Of a DNA stretch of 64,000 nt, positions 8,672 to 17,629 are shown piece after piece. A program made the translations under genes and the position numbers. The number at the start of each line of letters is the position of its first letter. Position 1 is the first letter of the stretch. This stretch comes from Prosthecobacter algae (GTDB taxonomy: Bacteria > Verrucomicrobiota > Verrucomicrobiia > Verrucomicrobiales > Verrucomicrobiaceae): positions 1 to 64,000 of the forward strand of contig NZ_BAABIA010000010.1 of NCBI RefSeq assembly GCF_039542385.1, in the 5' to 3' direction. The notes beneath the pieces were generated by a model that was not told where the DNA came from, did no database searches, and saw nothing but the letters and a program-made list of their open reading frames with translations.

Positions 8672-9589
8672 GTGCGCGGCAGGGCCGTGTTATCGCTGGG
8701 GGTGCCTCCAACCTTAGCCACGATCATTTACCCCCTCATTGCCGCCCTTGTTTATGCCTTCGGGGCCTTGGTGCTAAAGCGATCCAGCGAGCTGGGGGTG
8801 GGGCTGTGGCGGACGACGTTTGTGGCGAATTTCATCGTGGCAGGCCTGTTTTCCCTGCTGTGGCTGCTGGGCGGGCCGCCGATCGAGAAGGAGCTGCTGT
8901 GGCAGCCGGGGGTGATCGCGATGTGCCTGTTTGTGGGGCAGATTTCGCAGTTCATCGCCCTGGAGAAGGGGGATGTATCGGTGGCGGTGCCGGTCTTTGG
9001 CCTGAAGGTGATTCTGGTGGCCTTTTTGACGCCGTTCATCATCGGTGAGGCGGTGGGTCTGAAGCTGTGGGGCGCAGCGCTGCTGAGTGTGATCGGCATT
9101 TCGTTTCTGAACAAGAAGGACCAGGGCAAACGGCCCCGTGGGCTGGGCATTACGCTGATTGCGGGTGGCGTGGGGGCGATCAGTTTTGCGGTGTTTGACG
9201 TGCTGGTGCAGAAGTGGGGCCCGCACTGGGGTGTGGGGCGGCTTTTGCCCTGCATTTTCTGGATCAATGCGCTGCTTTCCTGCGGGCTGGTCTTCCGCTT
9301 TTCCGCGCCGCTGAGCGCCATCCCGAAGCAGGCCTGGGGCTGGCTGACGGGCGGCTCCCTGCTGCTGGGCACGCAGAGCATCATCTTCGTGAGCACCCTG
9401 GCGGTGTATGGCAAGGCGACCTCCGCAAACATCATGTATGCCTCACGCGGGCTGCTGAGCGTGGCGCTGGTGTGGATGATCGGGCACTGGTTTGCCAATA
9501 CGGAGCGGAATCTCGGCGCAGGCATTCTGCGCTGGCGGCTGGCAGGGGCGCTGATGATGATGAGCGCGATCGTGCTGGTGGTGGTGTGA
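8672..9589 (+). CDS. EamA/DMT-superfamily membrane transporter
   Basis: 305 aa with about ten hydrophobic segments in two halves, the arrangement of drug/metabolite transporters. An early hydrophobic segment YPLIAALVYAFGALVLK is followed by a charged KRSSE turn typical of EamA helices. The best start is GTG at 8672; in-frame GTG codons at 8687 and 8702 are alternatives, and no ATG precedes the first helix. The substrate cannot be predicted. Single gene, divergent from the secreted-protein gene. A TTTGTTAGGC word lies about 27 bases after the stop. Confidence 0.85.
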   Translation: MRGRAVLSLGVPPTLATIIYPLIAALVYAFGALVLKRSSELGVGLWRTTFVANFIVAGLFSLLWLLGGPPIEKELLWQPGVIAMCLFVGQISQFIALEKGDVSVAVPVFGLKVILVAFLTPFIIGEAVGLKLWGAALLSVIGISFLNKKDQGKRPRGLGITLIAGGVGAISFAVFDVLVQKWGPHWGVGRLLPCIFWINALLSCGLVFRFSAPLSAIPKQAWGWLTGGSLLLGTQSIIFVSTLAVYGKATSANIMYASRGLLSVALVWMIGHWFANTERNLGAGILRWRLAGALMMMSAIVLVVV

Positions 9590-9737
9590 CCGAGGGGCCG
9601 GTGTGGCGATATCGTTTGTTAGGCGAAGGGATGAGGATGGATGTTTGACCTTTTTGTTAGCCTGAAATCCGGATCTCTTTTAGCCAGATCAATGAGCCTT
9701 TACCGGGAGACTTGAGGGTGGGCGGAGGTTCAGGGGC

Positions 9738-9824
9738 CGGGACTTGGCAAGTCCCGCTCCTTGGGGGGGTGAAGGGGAAGCTCGGGGCTTCAGACCCTGC
9801 GGCCAGACCATCCCGCGTGCGGGA
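9738..9824. repeat. two short REP-like hairpins
   Basis: CGGGACTT-ggc-AAGTCCCG (9738-9756, perfect 8-bp stem) and TCCCGC-gt-GCGGGA (9811-9824) lie in the 264-base gap between the DMT transporter and the OmpA-like gene. No gene is seen in this gap. They may serve as transcription ends for the converging genes, but neither has a T-tract. Confidence 0.6.
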
Positions 9825-9853
9825 CGCAGGCAGCTACAAGACGTGGAGCGGCT

Positions 9854-10912
9854 TCAGTTCCACTTCACGAGTTCGACGCGGCGATTTTTGCTGCGGCCGT
9901 CTTCGCTGGCATTGGGAGCGGCGGGGCTGGCAAAGCTGCAGCCGAAGGGGAAGAGGCGCTGGGAGGAGATGCCGTAGCGACTGGTGAGGGCCTCCACCAC
10001 GGCGGCGGCGCGGCGGTTGGAGAGGTCGCGGTTGAATTCGAACTCGCCGACATTGTCGGTATGGCCGACGATGAGGAGCTTGATAGAGCCGTCTTGGGTC
10101 ATGAGCTTTTGAACCTCGGCCAGGGTGGTGTCGGACTCGGGCTTGAGGGTGGCCTTGTTGGTATCAAAGTAGATGCCGTAAAGGGCGACACGACCCGTGG
10201 TGGTGATCTGTTTTTCCATCTCGTCGGCCTTGACCATGACCATACGGTTTTGCAGCGCCTTGGTCTCGATGACGTCCACACGGGCGACGACGGTTCCGGC
10301 GAGGATGCCTTTTTCAGGGTCCTTCCAGGAGTCGGTGACGGCCGCGGCAAAGATGGTGACATAGACATCTCCAGCGCCGCCTTCGCCGGTCTTTTTCAGG
10401 GCGGTGTAACGGAAGTCATCGGCCCCGGGCAGGGTGTATTCCTGAAGGCCGTAGTCCTTTTCCGTCTGGTAAACGGCGGCGGCAAAACGGCCGTATCCAT
10501 TGTCCAGGGTATTGGCTTCTTCCTGGGGTTTGCCATTGCTGGTGCCTTCGAAGAGGACTTCGAAGCCTTTTTCTTTCAGATCGGCCTGGTAGGAGCGCAG
10601 GCACTCGAGGGTGCTGGCATCGGCAGGCTCGCGGTAAAACAAAGTCGTGCGGGCACCTTCGGCCTCGATCTTTTTCCACTCTTTGGTCTTTTGCTCGCCG
10701 TAGTCAAAGATCACGGGCCCGAGGGCGACCTGGTGGGAATCGAACTTTTTGGTGGCGTAGTGGAGGATGATGGAACCCTCGATGCGCTTGAGCAGGGGGT
10801 GATCCTTCGCGCCCTCTTTGTCACGGGTGAATTCTGGGCTGATCTGGGCCTGGGCCAGACCCGAGACAAGGCCGCAAGCGACCACCAACGCCAACGAAAG
10901 AGAGGTCTTCAT
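9854..10912 (-). CDS. OmpA-family protein (peptidoglycan-binding C-terminus)
   Basis: 352 aa from the ATG at 10912, chosen because it begins the Sec signal MKTSLSLALVVACGLVSG; an ATG 12 bases upstream would add four residues. The N-terminal two thirds are a periplasmic or surface domain without a recognised name. The C-terminal 120 residues are an OmpA/MotB-like domain: IYFDTNKATLKPES, VGHTDNVGEFEFNRDLSNRRA and SKNRRVEL are the classic motifs that bind diaminopimelate peptidoglycan. It probably tethers the outer envelope to the wall. Single gene. Confidence 0.92.
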   Translation of the reverse strand: MKTSLSLALVVACGLVSGLAQAQISPEFTRDKEGAKDHPLLKRIEGSIILHYATKKFDSHQVALGPVIFDYGEQKTKEWKKIEAEGARTTLFYREPADASTLECLRSYQADLKEKGFEVLFEGTSNGKPQEEANTLDNGYGRFAAAVYQTEKDYGLQEYTLPGADDFRYTALKKTGEGGAGDVYVTIFAAAVTDSWKDPEKGILAGTVVARVDVIETKALQNRMVMVKADEMEKQITTTGRVALYGIYFDTNKATLKPESDTTLAEVQKLMTQDGSIKLLIVGHTDNVGEFEFNRDLSNRRAAAVVEALTSRYGISSQRLFPFGCSFASPAAPNASEDGRSKNRRVELVKWN

Positions 10913-11236
10913 GTGAGAGGGCAATAAAGCGGTGGCGAGGGGGATGTCGAGATGAGTAAGTTTTTATAGTTCCAGGGCTGACTGAAACCTCCGGCTGGGA
11001 AAAGTGAAGCCGGGCTACGGGAAGCGGGCGCTTGAAAAGCCCGCCTGAACTTGGGGTGCCTATCAGCGGTTTCTTTATGTCGCCCCTATTTTTTCGCCCG
11101 GCGCTGGATTGCGCTGTGCAGGTGTGTATGATTCCCGTTCCCCCAACCCCCCCTCGCATTGTCCCCCCAACATTGCCCGGCAGCGTGCGCACCCCTGCGC
11201 CGATGTTTGGCGTGTGCCATCCCCCCTCTTGGCAGC
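10913..11236. other. intergenic region with one hairpin
   Basis: Divergent promoter region for the OmpA-like gene and the PEP-CTERM protein gene. A hairpin GCGGGC...GCCCGC at about 11023-11043 resembles the other REP-like elements of the window. The second half is C-rich. No gene is supported; open frames here are in-frame extensions or shadows. Confidence 0.5.
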
Positions 11237-13810
11237 ATGCAACCGTCTCCATCCCCCACGTCCTTCTTTTTTCGCCCTCAGCTTCGTGCCCAGAAGCAGC
11301 CCCTCATTCTGAGGTGGCTGTCCTGTTTTCTGGCGGCCAGTCTGGGAGCAGCGACTTTGCAGTATGACAGCGATGGCACGGGCCCCATCACCGATGGCAA
11401 TGCCAGCGGGTGGAATACGACGGCGACCAACAAGCCCTGGTACGACAGCGCCAGCATGACCTATCTGGCGTGGCCGAACACGAATGCGGACATCGCGGTC
11501 TTTGGCGGCGGCACTTCTGGAACGGCGGGCTCGGTGGCGGTGGGAAGTGTGATCGCCAACGGCATCATTTTTAACGCGCCCTTTGCCGGCAGCTACACGC
11601 TGAGCGGGGGAACCATCACGCTGGATGGAACAACGCCGACGATCACAGCGAATGTGAATGCGAGCATCACCTCTGCCCTGGCAGGCACGGTGGGCCTAAC
11701 CAAAAATGGGACGGGCGTTTTGACTCTTTCAGGTGGGGCCGCGAATAACTATGGCGGCGGTACCTCTGTGCTGGCAGGGAACCTGACGATGGCGAAAACC
11801 GCCGGCATCAATGCCGTGGGCGGGGATGTGATCATCAATGGAGGAACGCTCATCTGGGGCGGAGCCAACCAGGTGCCGGATACGGTAAGCGTGACGCTGA
11901 TCAGCGGTGGATTGCAAATCACCGGCAACACGGAAACGATCGCCAACCTCACGATCCAGGGCGGCAACAGCAATGCGAACACTTCCTCCAACGGCGGCCT
12001 TTTCACCATCACCAACACGCTGGCTATCAATGGCGCGGGCAGCCTGGGTTTAAACAGTGCTGGGCAATGGACCGTGAACAAGGCGGACTTTACCGGAGCA
12101 ATAAGCGGAGTCTTCGGCATGACGGGGAATAGCAACACCCGCATCACCCAACTGAACATCGGCAGCGGTGGACTCATCCTCTCCGGGCAGAATCTAGCGA
12201 TCAATAAAGGATCCACGGCTGCCGCGCTGGGAAGTGAGATCGTTTTTAATGGCGGCGTCACGGCCAGTGGCACCAACAACTTTAATACGGGCGGCACCTT
12301 TGGAGCATCCCGCGTGAGCCTGCCCATCATCAGCACCTGGGACATCACCGCAGGCACTACGAATATCAATGTGGCCACCATTGGCGTGGGGGGGCTCATT
12401 AAAACAGGTGTGGGAAACCTCGCCCTGACTGGCGCTGAAGCCAATACGCACACAGGGATGACGACGGTCTCAGGCGGCAGCCTGCTGTTAGGTAAAACCG
12501 CCGGAGTGAACGCTATCGCAGGCGACATCACCGTGGCCACAGGGGGCATCCTGGACTGGAATACGGCGAACCAGTTGGCCGATACCACTCACATTTTCCT
12601 CACCGGGGGCTCGCTGAAATTCGACAACCTGACGGAGACCTTTGCCAATCTGACCCAGACGGCGGGTACGGTGAACATCGGTGGCAATACGAACTCCGGC
12701 ATCGTCAATATCACCGGCCTGCTGAGAGTCTCTGGAGGCAGCACCCTCAACCTCAACAGCGGTGCTGTGTGGACGGTGGGGGCGGCGGATTTCACGGGCT
12801 TCTCGGGCACGGTGGTTTCGCTCAACGGCAACAGCACGACGGGCCTGAACCAATTCATCATTGGCAGTGGCGGGCTGATCTTAACGGGGCAATCCATTAA
12901 CCTGGCCAAAGGCACTGCGGTCGGGGCCTTTGGCAGTGAGCTGGCCATCCAAGGCAATGTCACGGCCAGTGGTACCAATTCCATCAATGCTGGAGCCAAC
13001 ACCGTCGGCGTCTCGCAGGTGAACCTGGGCGCGGCGGACCGCACCTGGAACATCACGAGTGGCACGACCTCCAGTAACTCCAGCGTGGTGAGCAGTGGCG
13101 GTGGTATCGTCAAAACGGGCAATGGCATCCTGGCCCTGAATGCGGCGAATACTTACACCGGCAATACGACCATCAATGGCGGTACAGTGCGCCTCGGAGC
13201 CTCCGGCAGCGTGGACAACTCGCCCGTGATCACGGTGGCGGCGGGGGCGACGTTTGATGGGGTGGCGGTGACGGGCGGTTACTCTGTCAAAAGCGGCCAG
13301 TTGCTTCAGGGCGGTGGCAGCGTGGCGGGAGCGTCCACGATCGCCAGCGGGGCGACGCTGGCCCCTGGGACCGTGAGCGGTGACTTCCTGCAGCGGCTCA
13401 GCTTTTCCAGCTCGCTGATCCTGGCGAGTGGCTCGCAAACACGGCTGCAGCTTTCCAGCAACAGCAGCGACTATGACCAGGTTTTTGTCACGGGTACTTT
13501 CACCCAGCAGACAGGCGGCCAGATCATCGTGGAGCCAGGCGACTTCGTGCCGGTGCTGGGGCAGAGCTTCAATCTTTTCGACTGGGGCACTCTGGGCTCC
13601 CTTTCGACCAATCTGGGCAGCAACTACCGCGATGGCAGCGATGACGACGCGACGGACCTGAACCTGCCCGACATTTCTGGCAGCGGGTACTTCTGGGACA
13701 TCAGCCAGTTTGCGAGCAGCGGCATCATCATTGTGGCGATTCCCGAGCCTTCACGACTGCTGCTGCTGGGGTTTGCAGGGCTGGCCCTGCTGGGCCGTCG
13801 CCGTCGTTAA
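11237..13810 (+). CDS. PEP-CTERM protein with autotransporter-associated beta-strand repeats
   Basis: 857 aa from the ATG at 11237, which places the hydrophobic export segment (ILRWLSCFLAASLGAATLQ) near residues 25-45. The body is Gly/Thr/Asn/Ser-rich with repeated GLTKNGTGVLTLSGG-like and GGIVKTGNGILAL strands, the PATR (autotransporter-associated) repeats that form a right-handed beta-helix. Two long units of about 235 aa each (DNA about 11745-12440 and 12440-13150) are recognisably duplicated. The C-terminus has the PEP-CTERM sorting signal: IPEPSRL, a hydrophobic helix and RRRR. Such proteins are exported and handled by exosortase, commonly for surface or exopolysaccharide association. 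It ends before a rho-independent terminator. Confidence 0.93.
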   Translation: MQPSPSPTSFFFRPQLRAQKQPLILRWLSCFLAASLGAATLQYDSDGTGPITDGNASGWNTTATNKPWYDSASMTYLAWPNTNADIAVFGGGTSGTAGSVAVGSVIANGIIFNAPFAGSYTLSGGTITLDGTTPTITANVNASITSALAGTVGLTKNGTGVLTLSGGAANNYGGGTSVLAGNLTMAKTAGINAVGGDVIINGGTLIWGGANQVPDTVSVTLISGGLQITGNTETIANLTIQGGNSNANTSSNGGLFTITNTLAINGAGSLGLNSAGQWTVNKADFTGAISGVFGMTGNSNTRITQLNIGSGGLILSGQNLAINKGSTAAALGSEIVFNGGVTASGTNNFNTGGTFGASRVSLPIISTWDITAGTTNINVATIGVGGLIKTGVGNLALTGAEANTHTGMTTVSGGSLLLGKTAGVNAIAGDITVATGGILDWNTANQLADTTHIFLTGGSLKFDNLTETFANLTQTAGTVNIGGNTNSGIVNITGLLRVSGGSTLNLNSGAVWTVGAADFTGFSGTVVSLNGNSTTGLNQFIIGSGGLILTGQSINLAKGTAVGAFGSELAIQGNVTASGTNSINAGANTVGVSQVNLGAADRTWNITSGTTSSNSSVVSSGGGIVKTGNGILALNAANTYTGNTTINGGTVRLGASGSVDNSPVITVAAGATFDGVAVTGGYSVKSGQLLQGGGSVAGASTIASGATLAPGTVSGDFLQRLSFSSSLILASGSQTRLQLSSNSSDYDQVFVTGTFTQQTGGQIIVEPGDFVPVLGQSFNLFDWGTLGSLSTNLGSNYRDGSDDDATDLNLPDISGSGYFWDISQFASSGIIIVAIPEPSRLLLLGFAGLALLGRRRR

Positions 13811-13873
13811 CCGAGACTGTTTCAAAGGTTTCTCTGGGCTGTATCAACCATAACCAACAGTCAACAAACGCGA

Positions 13874-13915
13874 CCGCCTGCCCGTGTCGAGAAGACCGGA
13901 CAGGCGGGTTTTTTG
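13874..13915 (+). terminator. rho-independent terminator after the PEP-CTERM gene
   Basis: CCGCCTG (13874-13880) pairs with CAGGCGG (13901-13907), followed by GTTTTTT. It lies about 65 bases after the stop of the PEP-CTERM gene and just before the converging AIM24-family gene. Confidence 0.8.
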
Positions 13916-13922
13916 TAAAGCA

Positions 13923-14945
13923 TCACTGCCCGTCAAACATGCGGCCGATACCGCCGAGGACGGAGCCTTCACCGGTGGCCTTGCCGCCTGCGGAAGGGGC
14001 ATTGGCGAGGATGCGGTCCGCCAGACGGGAGAAGGGCAGGCTTTGCAGCCAGACGGTGCCGTGACCCGTGAGGGTGGTGAGGAAGAGACCTTCGCCACCG
14101 AAGAACATGCTCTTCAAATTGCCCGCGCGCTCGATGTCATAGCTGATACCCTGAGTGAATGCGACGAGGCAGCCGGTATCCACACGCAGGGTTTCCCCGC
14201 GCATTTCTTTTTTGATGATGGTGCCGCCTGCATGGATGAAGGCCATGCCATCGCCTTTGAGACGCTGGAGGATGAATCCCTCCCCGCCGAAGAGACCCGC
14301 GCCGAAGCGTTTTTGGAAAGCGATGCCGACGGAGGTGCCATAGGCGGCGCAGAGAAAGGCATCCTTTTCACAGAGGATCTCGCCACCGTAGTCGGTGAGT
14401 TTCAGCGGGATGATTTTGCCCGGATAAGGGGCGGCAAAAGCCACGCGCTTTTTCCCGGCGTGAGCGCGGTTGGTGAAGTGGGTCATGAAGATGGACTCCC
14501 CGGTGAGCATGCGTTTGCCCACGGTTTTAAGGATGCCCATGAGACCACCGCTGGTGGCGGCAGAACCATCCCCCATCTTGGTTTCGAAGACGATGCCGTC
14601 CTCCATGTAGTTCATGCCGCCAGCTTCGGCGATGACGGTTTCGCCGGGGTCCAGTTCGACCTCGACGATCTGCATCTCATTGCCGTGGATCTCATAGTCC
14701 ACATCATGGGCACGCATGCCACTGCTGCCCGAGATGGGCGGTGGACCTGGGATAGGAGGGGGGCCACCGACGGCACCGCGAAACAGGGCAGGGAGGGCCT
14801 GCTCTGCCCGGCTCCACTGGGCCTGGCCTTCGGTCCAGACGAGGGTCTCGGGACGGACGGCCCCGGAGGCGGCGAGGGATTGCAACTGTTCTTCAGTGAC
14901 CTGATGGCGCTGACCTTCTGAATCGACGTAAAACCAAGGGTTCAT
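13923..14945 (-). CDS. GYF_2 domain plus AIM24/TIGR00266-family protein
   Basis: 340 aa. Residues 1-50 form a GYF_2-type domain ([19 protein letters not shown]...[15 protein letters not shown]). A Pro/Gly linker around 60-75 leads to a TIGR00266/AIM24 beta-barrel from about residue 80, with [18 protein letters not shown] and [13 protein letters not shown] early and [19 protein letters not shown] near the end, all typical for that family. No signal peptide, so cytosolic or membrane-peripheral. The biochemical function of bacterial AIM24-like proteins is not established. Single gene, converging on the PEP-CTERM gene. Confidence 0.9.
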   Translation of the reverse strand: MNPWFYVDSEGQRHQVTEEQLQSLAASGAVRPETLVWTEGQAQWSRAEQALPALFRGAVGGPPPIPGPPPISGSSGMRAHDVDYEIHGNEMQIVEVELDPGETVIAEAGGMNYMEDGIVFETKMGDGSAATSGGLMGILKTVGKRMLTGESIFMTHFTNRAHAGKKRVAFAAPYPGKIIPLKLTDYGGEILCEKDAFLCAAYGTSVGIAFQKRFGAGLFGGEGFILQRLKGDGMAFIHAGGTIIKKEMRGETLRVDTGCLVAFTQGISYDIERAGNLKSMFFGGEGLFLTTLTGHGTVWLQSLPFSRLADRILANAPSAGGKATGEGSVLGGIGRMFDGQ

Positions 14946-15050
14946 AGGGGAATGGAACGGGATGGGCAGTATGAGCCCACGGCAGCCGAAGTGATGGGAA
15001 CCCGGATGCCGTGGAGGTCTGGAAAATGAATCGCCGTTGCGAGGCGGCGA

Positions 15051-15491
15051 TTACTCTTTGGCGGCTTTTTTGTCAGCCGTGCCGGTCTTTTTCTTGGTGA
15101 CGACCTTGTGTTCGGCTGCGTTCTTTTTTTCCACCGGGAAGCCTGCCTTGGCATGGGCGACGATTTCCGCGAGAGTGGCATCGCCGATTCCATCCACTTT
15201 CACGAGGTCCACCGGATCTGCGATGGGGCGTGCTTTGACGATGCTTTTGGCGCGGGCTTCACCGATGCCGGGCAGGGATTGCAGGGCTTTGTCATCCCCC
15301 TTGTTCAGCAGGTCCAGCAGCTTGGTCTTCTGGAGGGGAGTCAGCGTTTTCGCCACGGCCTGAGCTTTGGCGGAGGGGGCGTCAACTTTGGCTTCTGCCT
15401 TCGCAGCAACCTTCTTTTTGGCAGGGGCCTCAGCCGCCTTAACAGAGAATGACATTCCAAGAAGCAACAGCACAGCGAACAAGTATTTCAT
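15051..15491 (-). CDS. secreted helix-hairpin-helix (ComEA-like) protein
   Basis: 146 aa. The Sec signal MKYLFAVLLLLGMSFSVKA is followed by an Ala/Lys-rich linker (about 20-55) and two helix-hairpin-helix motifs: LQSLPGIGEARAKSIVKARP and LVKVDGIGDATLAEIVAHAK. This is the DNA-binding fold of ComEA, the periplasmic receptor in natural transformation. The C-terminus is again Lys/Ala-rich. No other competence gene is nearby, so the link to DNA uptake is inference; exported HhH proteins of this size are common and mostly uncharacterised. Confidence 0.85.
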   Translation of the reverse strand: MKYLFAVLLLLGMSFSVKAAEAPAKKKVAAKAEAKVDAPSAKAQAVAKTLTPLQKTKLLDLLNKGDDKALQSLPGIGEARAKSIVKARPIADPVDLVKVDGIGDATLAEIVAHAKAGFPVEKKNAAEHKVVTKKKTGTADKKAAKE

Positions 15492-15717
15492 AAGCGGATG
15501 GAGAATTTAACCGACTTCACGCTAGGTGATCGGCCTTGGATTGACCAGTGAAAATTGGGTGCTACACGAAAGCGGCACCTGGATGTCTTTTGACAGGAAC
15601 CGATGTGATGAGAGACTGCCACCTGTCCGTGTAGGGCCGCATCAAACTTCTGGCGATTTCCAAAGGTTCCATATCTTCACTTGCACGGCATCAACATCTC
15701 TCAATCCTCCGCCCCCC

Positions 15718-16584
15718 ATGTCCATTGTCACCCTCGGCCTCATTCAAGGCACCACGTTCGCCAGCCAGGCCGAAAGCCTGGCCCGCCACGAGGCCCTGAT
15801 CCGTGACGCCGCGGGCAAGGGAGCGCAGATCATCTGCCTGCAGGAACTGTTCAATATCCCGTACTTCTGCACCCGGCAGGACACGGCCCTGTTTGACCTG
15901 GCGGAGCCGATGCCCGGGCCGACGACGGATCGCCTGGCGGTGCTGGCCAAGGAGCTGGGCGTGGTGATCATCGTGCCGCTGTTTGAGAAACGCGGTCCCG
16001 GCCTGTATCACAACACGGTGGCCGTGCTGGATGCCGATGGCTCTTTCCTGGGCAAGTACCGGAAGATGCACATCCCGCAGGATCCGGGCTTTGAAGAGAA
16101 GTTTTATTTCACCCCGGGTGACCTCGGCTACAAAGTCTGGGACACGAAGTTTGGCCGCATCGGCGTGCTGATCTGCTGGGACCAGTGGTACCCTGAGGCG
16201 GCGCGCCTGACGGCGCTGGCCGGTGCGCAGATTCTTTTTTACCCCACCGCGATCGGCTGGCTGAGCAGTGAGAAGGCCGAACTGGGCAGTGCCCAGCATT
16301 GCGCCTGGGAAACTGTGCAGCGCGGACATGCGGTGGCCAATGGCTGCTATGTCGCAGCGGTGAACCGCACTGGATTCCAGGATGACACGGAATTCTGGGG
16401 CCAAAGCTTTGTGGCGAATCCTTATGGCGAGATCGTCGCCAAGGGGTCCGTCGAACATGAAGAAGTGGTGATTGTGACGTGCAATCTCCAGGCGGTGGAG
16501 GATTTCCGGCGGATATGGCCGTTTTTCCGTGATCGCCGCATTGACACTTACGCCCCTCTGACCAAACGCTACCTTGATGAGTAA
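15718..16584 (+). CDS. aguB: N-carbamoylputrescine amidase
   Basis: 288 aa nitrilase-superfamily enzyme converting N-carbamoylputrescine to putrescine, CO2 and ammonia. The Glu-Lys-Cys triad is visible: E43 in CLQELFN, K116 in KYRKMHIP and C153 in LICWDQWYPEAAR; the last motif and the length are characteristic of AguB. The ATG at 15718 gives the canonical N-terminus (MSIVTLGLIQG); longer in-frame extensions upstream are not family-like. Its stop overlaps the start of aguA by 8 bases, so the pair is a coupled operon for making putrescine from agmatine. Confidence 0.95.
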   Translation: MSIVTLGLIQGTTFASQAESLARHEALIRDAAGKGAQIICLQELFNIPYFCTRQDTALFDLAEPMPGPTTDRLAVLAKELGVVIIVPLFEKRGPGLYHNTVAVLDADGSFLGKYRKMHIPQDPGFEEKFYFTPGDLGYKVWDTKFGRIGVLICWDQWYPEAARLTALAGAQILFYPTAIGWLSSEKAELGSAQHCAWETVQRGHAVANGCYVAAVNRTGFQDDTEFWGQSFVANPYGEIVAKGSVEHEEVVIVTCNLQAVEDFRRIWPFFRDRRIDTYAPLTKRYLDE

Positions 16585-17623
16585 AGGATACCCGCAGAAC
16601 TACCACCTTCCCGCCGAATTCGAAACGCAGGAAGCCATCTGGCTATCATGGCCCTCCAACAAGGAGAGTTGTCCCAAGACCTATCTCAAACTTCAGGATA
16701 AGTTTGGAGAGATCGCCGCCAACCTGACCCGCTACCAGCGTGTGCGCATCAATGCGCCTGAGATGATGCACATGAGCATCCGCCTCAGCATCGCTGATAA
16801 CGAAGGCGCGCTGAACATGGTGGACCTCTACGATCACAACACCAACGATGTCTGGTGCCGTGATCATGGACCGATCTTCATCAAGCACAATGAAACCGGC
16901 GAGGTGGCCATCACCGACTGGAATTTCAATGCCTGGGGCGGCAAGTTCCCTTACGAGCTGGACAACACCATCCCTGAAAAGGCGGCTGAGGTGCTGAAGA
17001 TGCAGCGCTTCACCTCTGACTTCACCCTGGAAGGCGGCGCCATCGAAACCAATGGCAAAGGCCTGCTCCTGACCACCGAAGCTGTGCTGCTGAATCCGAA
17101 CCGCAATGGCGGCAAGGCGCGCACGAAGGCGGAGATGGAGAAGGAGCTGAAGGGCATGCTGGGCGTGAAGGACATCGTCTGGTTCAAAGCTGGCATCGAA
17201 GGTGACGATACCGACGGTCATGTGGATGATATCGTGCGATTCGTCCGTGAAGACGCGGTGATCTGCATGGTGGAAACCAAGGAGAACGACCCGAACTTCA
17301 AGGTGCTGAAGCAGATCCGCGAGCAACTGGATGACGTGCGCACCGCCGATGGCAGCAAGCTGGAGATCATCGAGATCGAAATGCCGAACGCCATTGAGGC
17401 CAAGGACTGGCGCCTGAGTCGCCTGCCGGCCAGCTACGCGAACTTCATGCTGCTGAACAACGCCGTCATGGTCCCCATCTTCGGTCAGAAGAAAAAGGAC
17501 GCCATCGCGGAAGACAAGATCGCCGAGTGTTTCCCAGGTCGCGAGATCATCTCCGTGACTGCCAAAGATCTGGTGATGGAAGGCGGTGCTCTGCACTGCA
17601 TCGCCATGCATCAGCCGAAGTAA
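16577..17623 (+). CDS. aguA: agmatine deiminase
   Basis: 348 aa Porphyromonas-type peptidyl-arginine deiminase (PPAD/agmatine deiminase) fold. It hydrolyses agmatine to N-carbamoylputrescine, the substrate of AguB. Conserved elements: IWLSWP near the N-terminus, NDVWCRDHGPIF around residues 90-101, DTDGHVDDIVRF around 213-224 with the catalytic His, and GGALHCIAMHQP at the end with the nucleophilic Cys. ATG at 16577 overlaps the aguB stop; a TTG three bases earlier is less likely. Transcription probably ends at the strong hairpin at 17652-17682. Confidence 0.95.
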   Translation: MSKGYPQNYHLPAEFETQEAIWLSWPSNKESCPKTYLKLQDKFGEIAANLTRYQRVRINAPEMMHMSIRLSIADNEGALNMVDLYDHNTNDVWCRDHGPIFIKHNETGEVAITDWNFNAWGGKFPYELDNTIPEKAAEVLKMQRFTSDFTLEGGAIETNGKGLLLTTEAVLLNPNRNGGKARTKAEMEKELKGMLGVKDIVWFKAGIEGDDTDGHVDDIVRFVREDAVICMVETKENDPNFKVLKQIREQLDDVRTADGSKLEIIEIEMPNAIEAKDWRLSRLPASYANFMLLNNAVMVPIFGQKKKDAIAEDKIAECFPGREIISVTAKDLVMEGGALHCIAMHQPK

Positions 17624-17629
17624 AACGCA

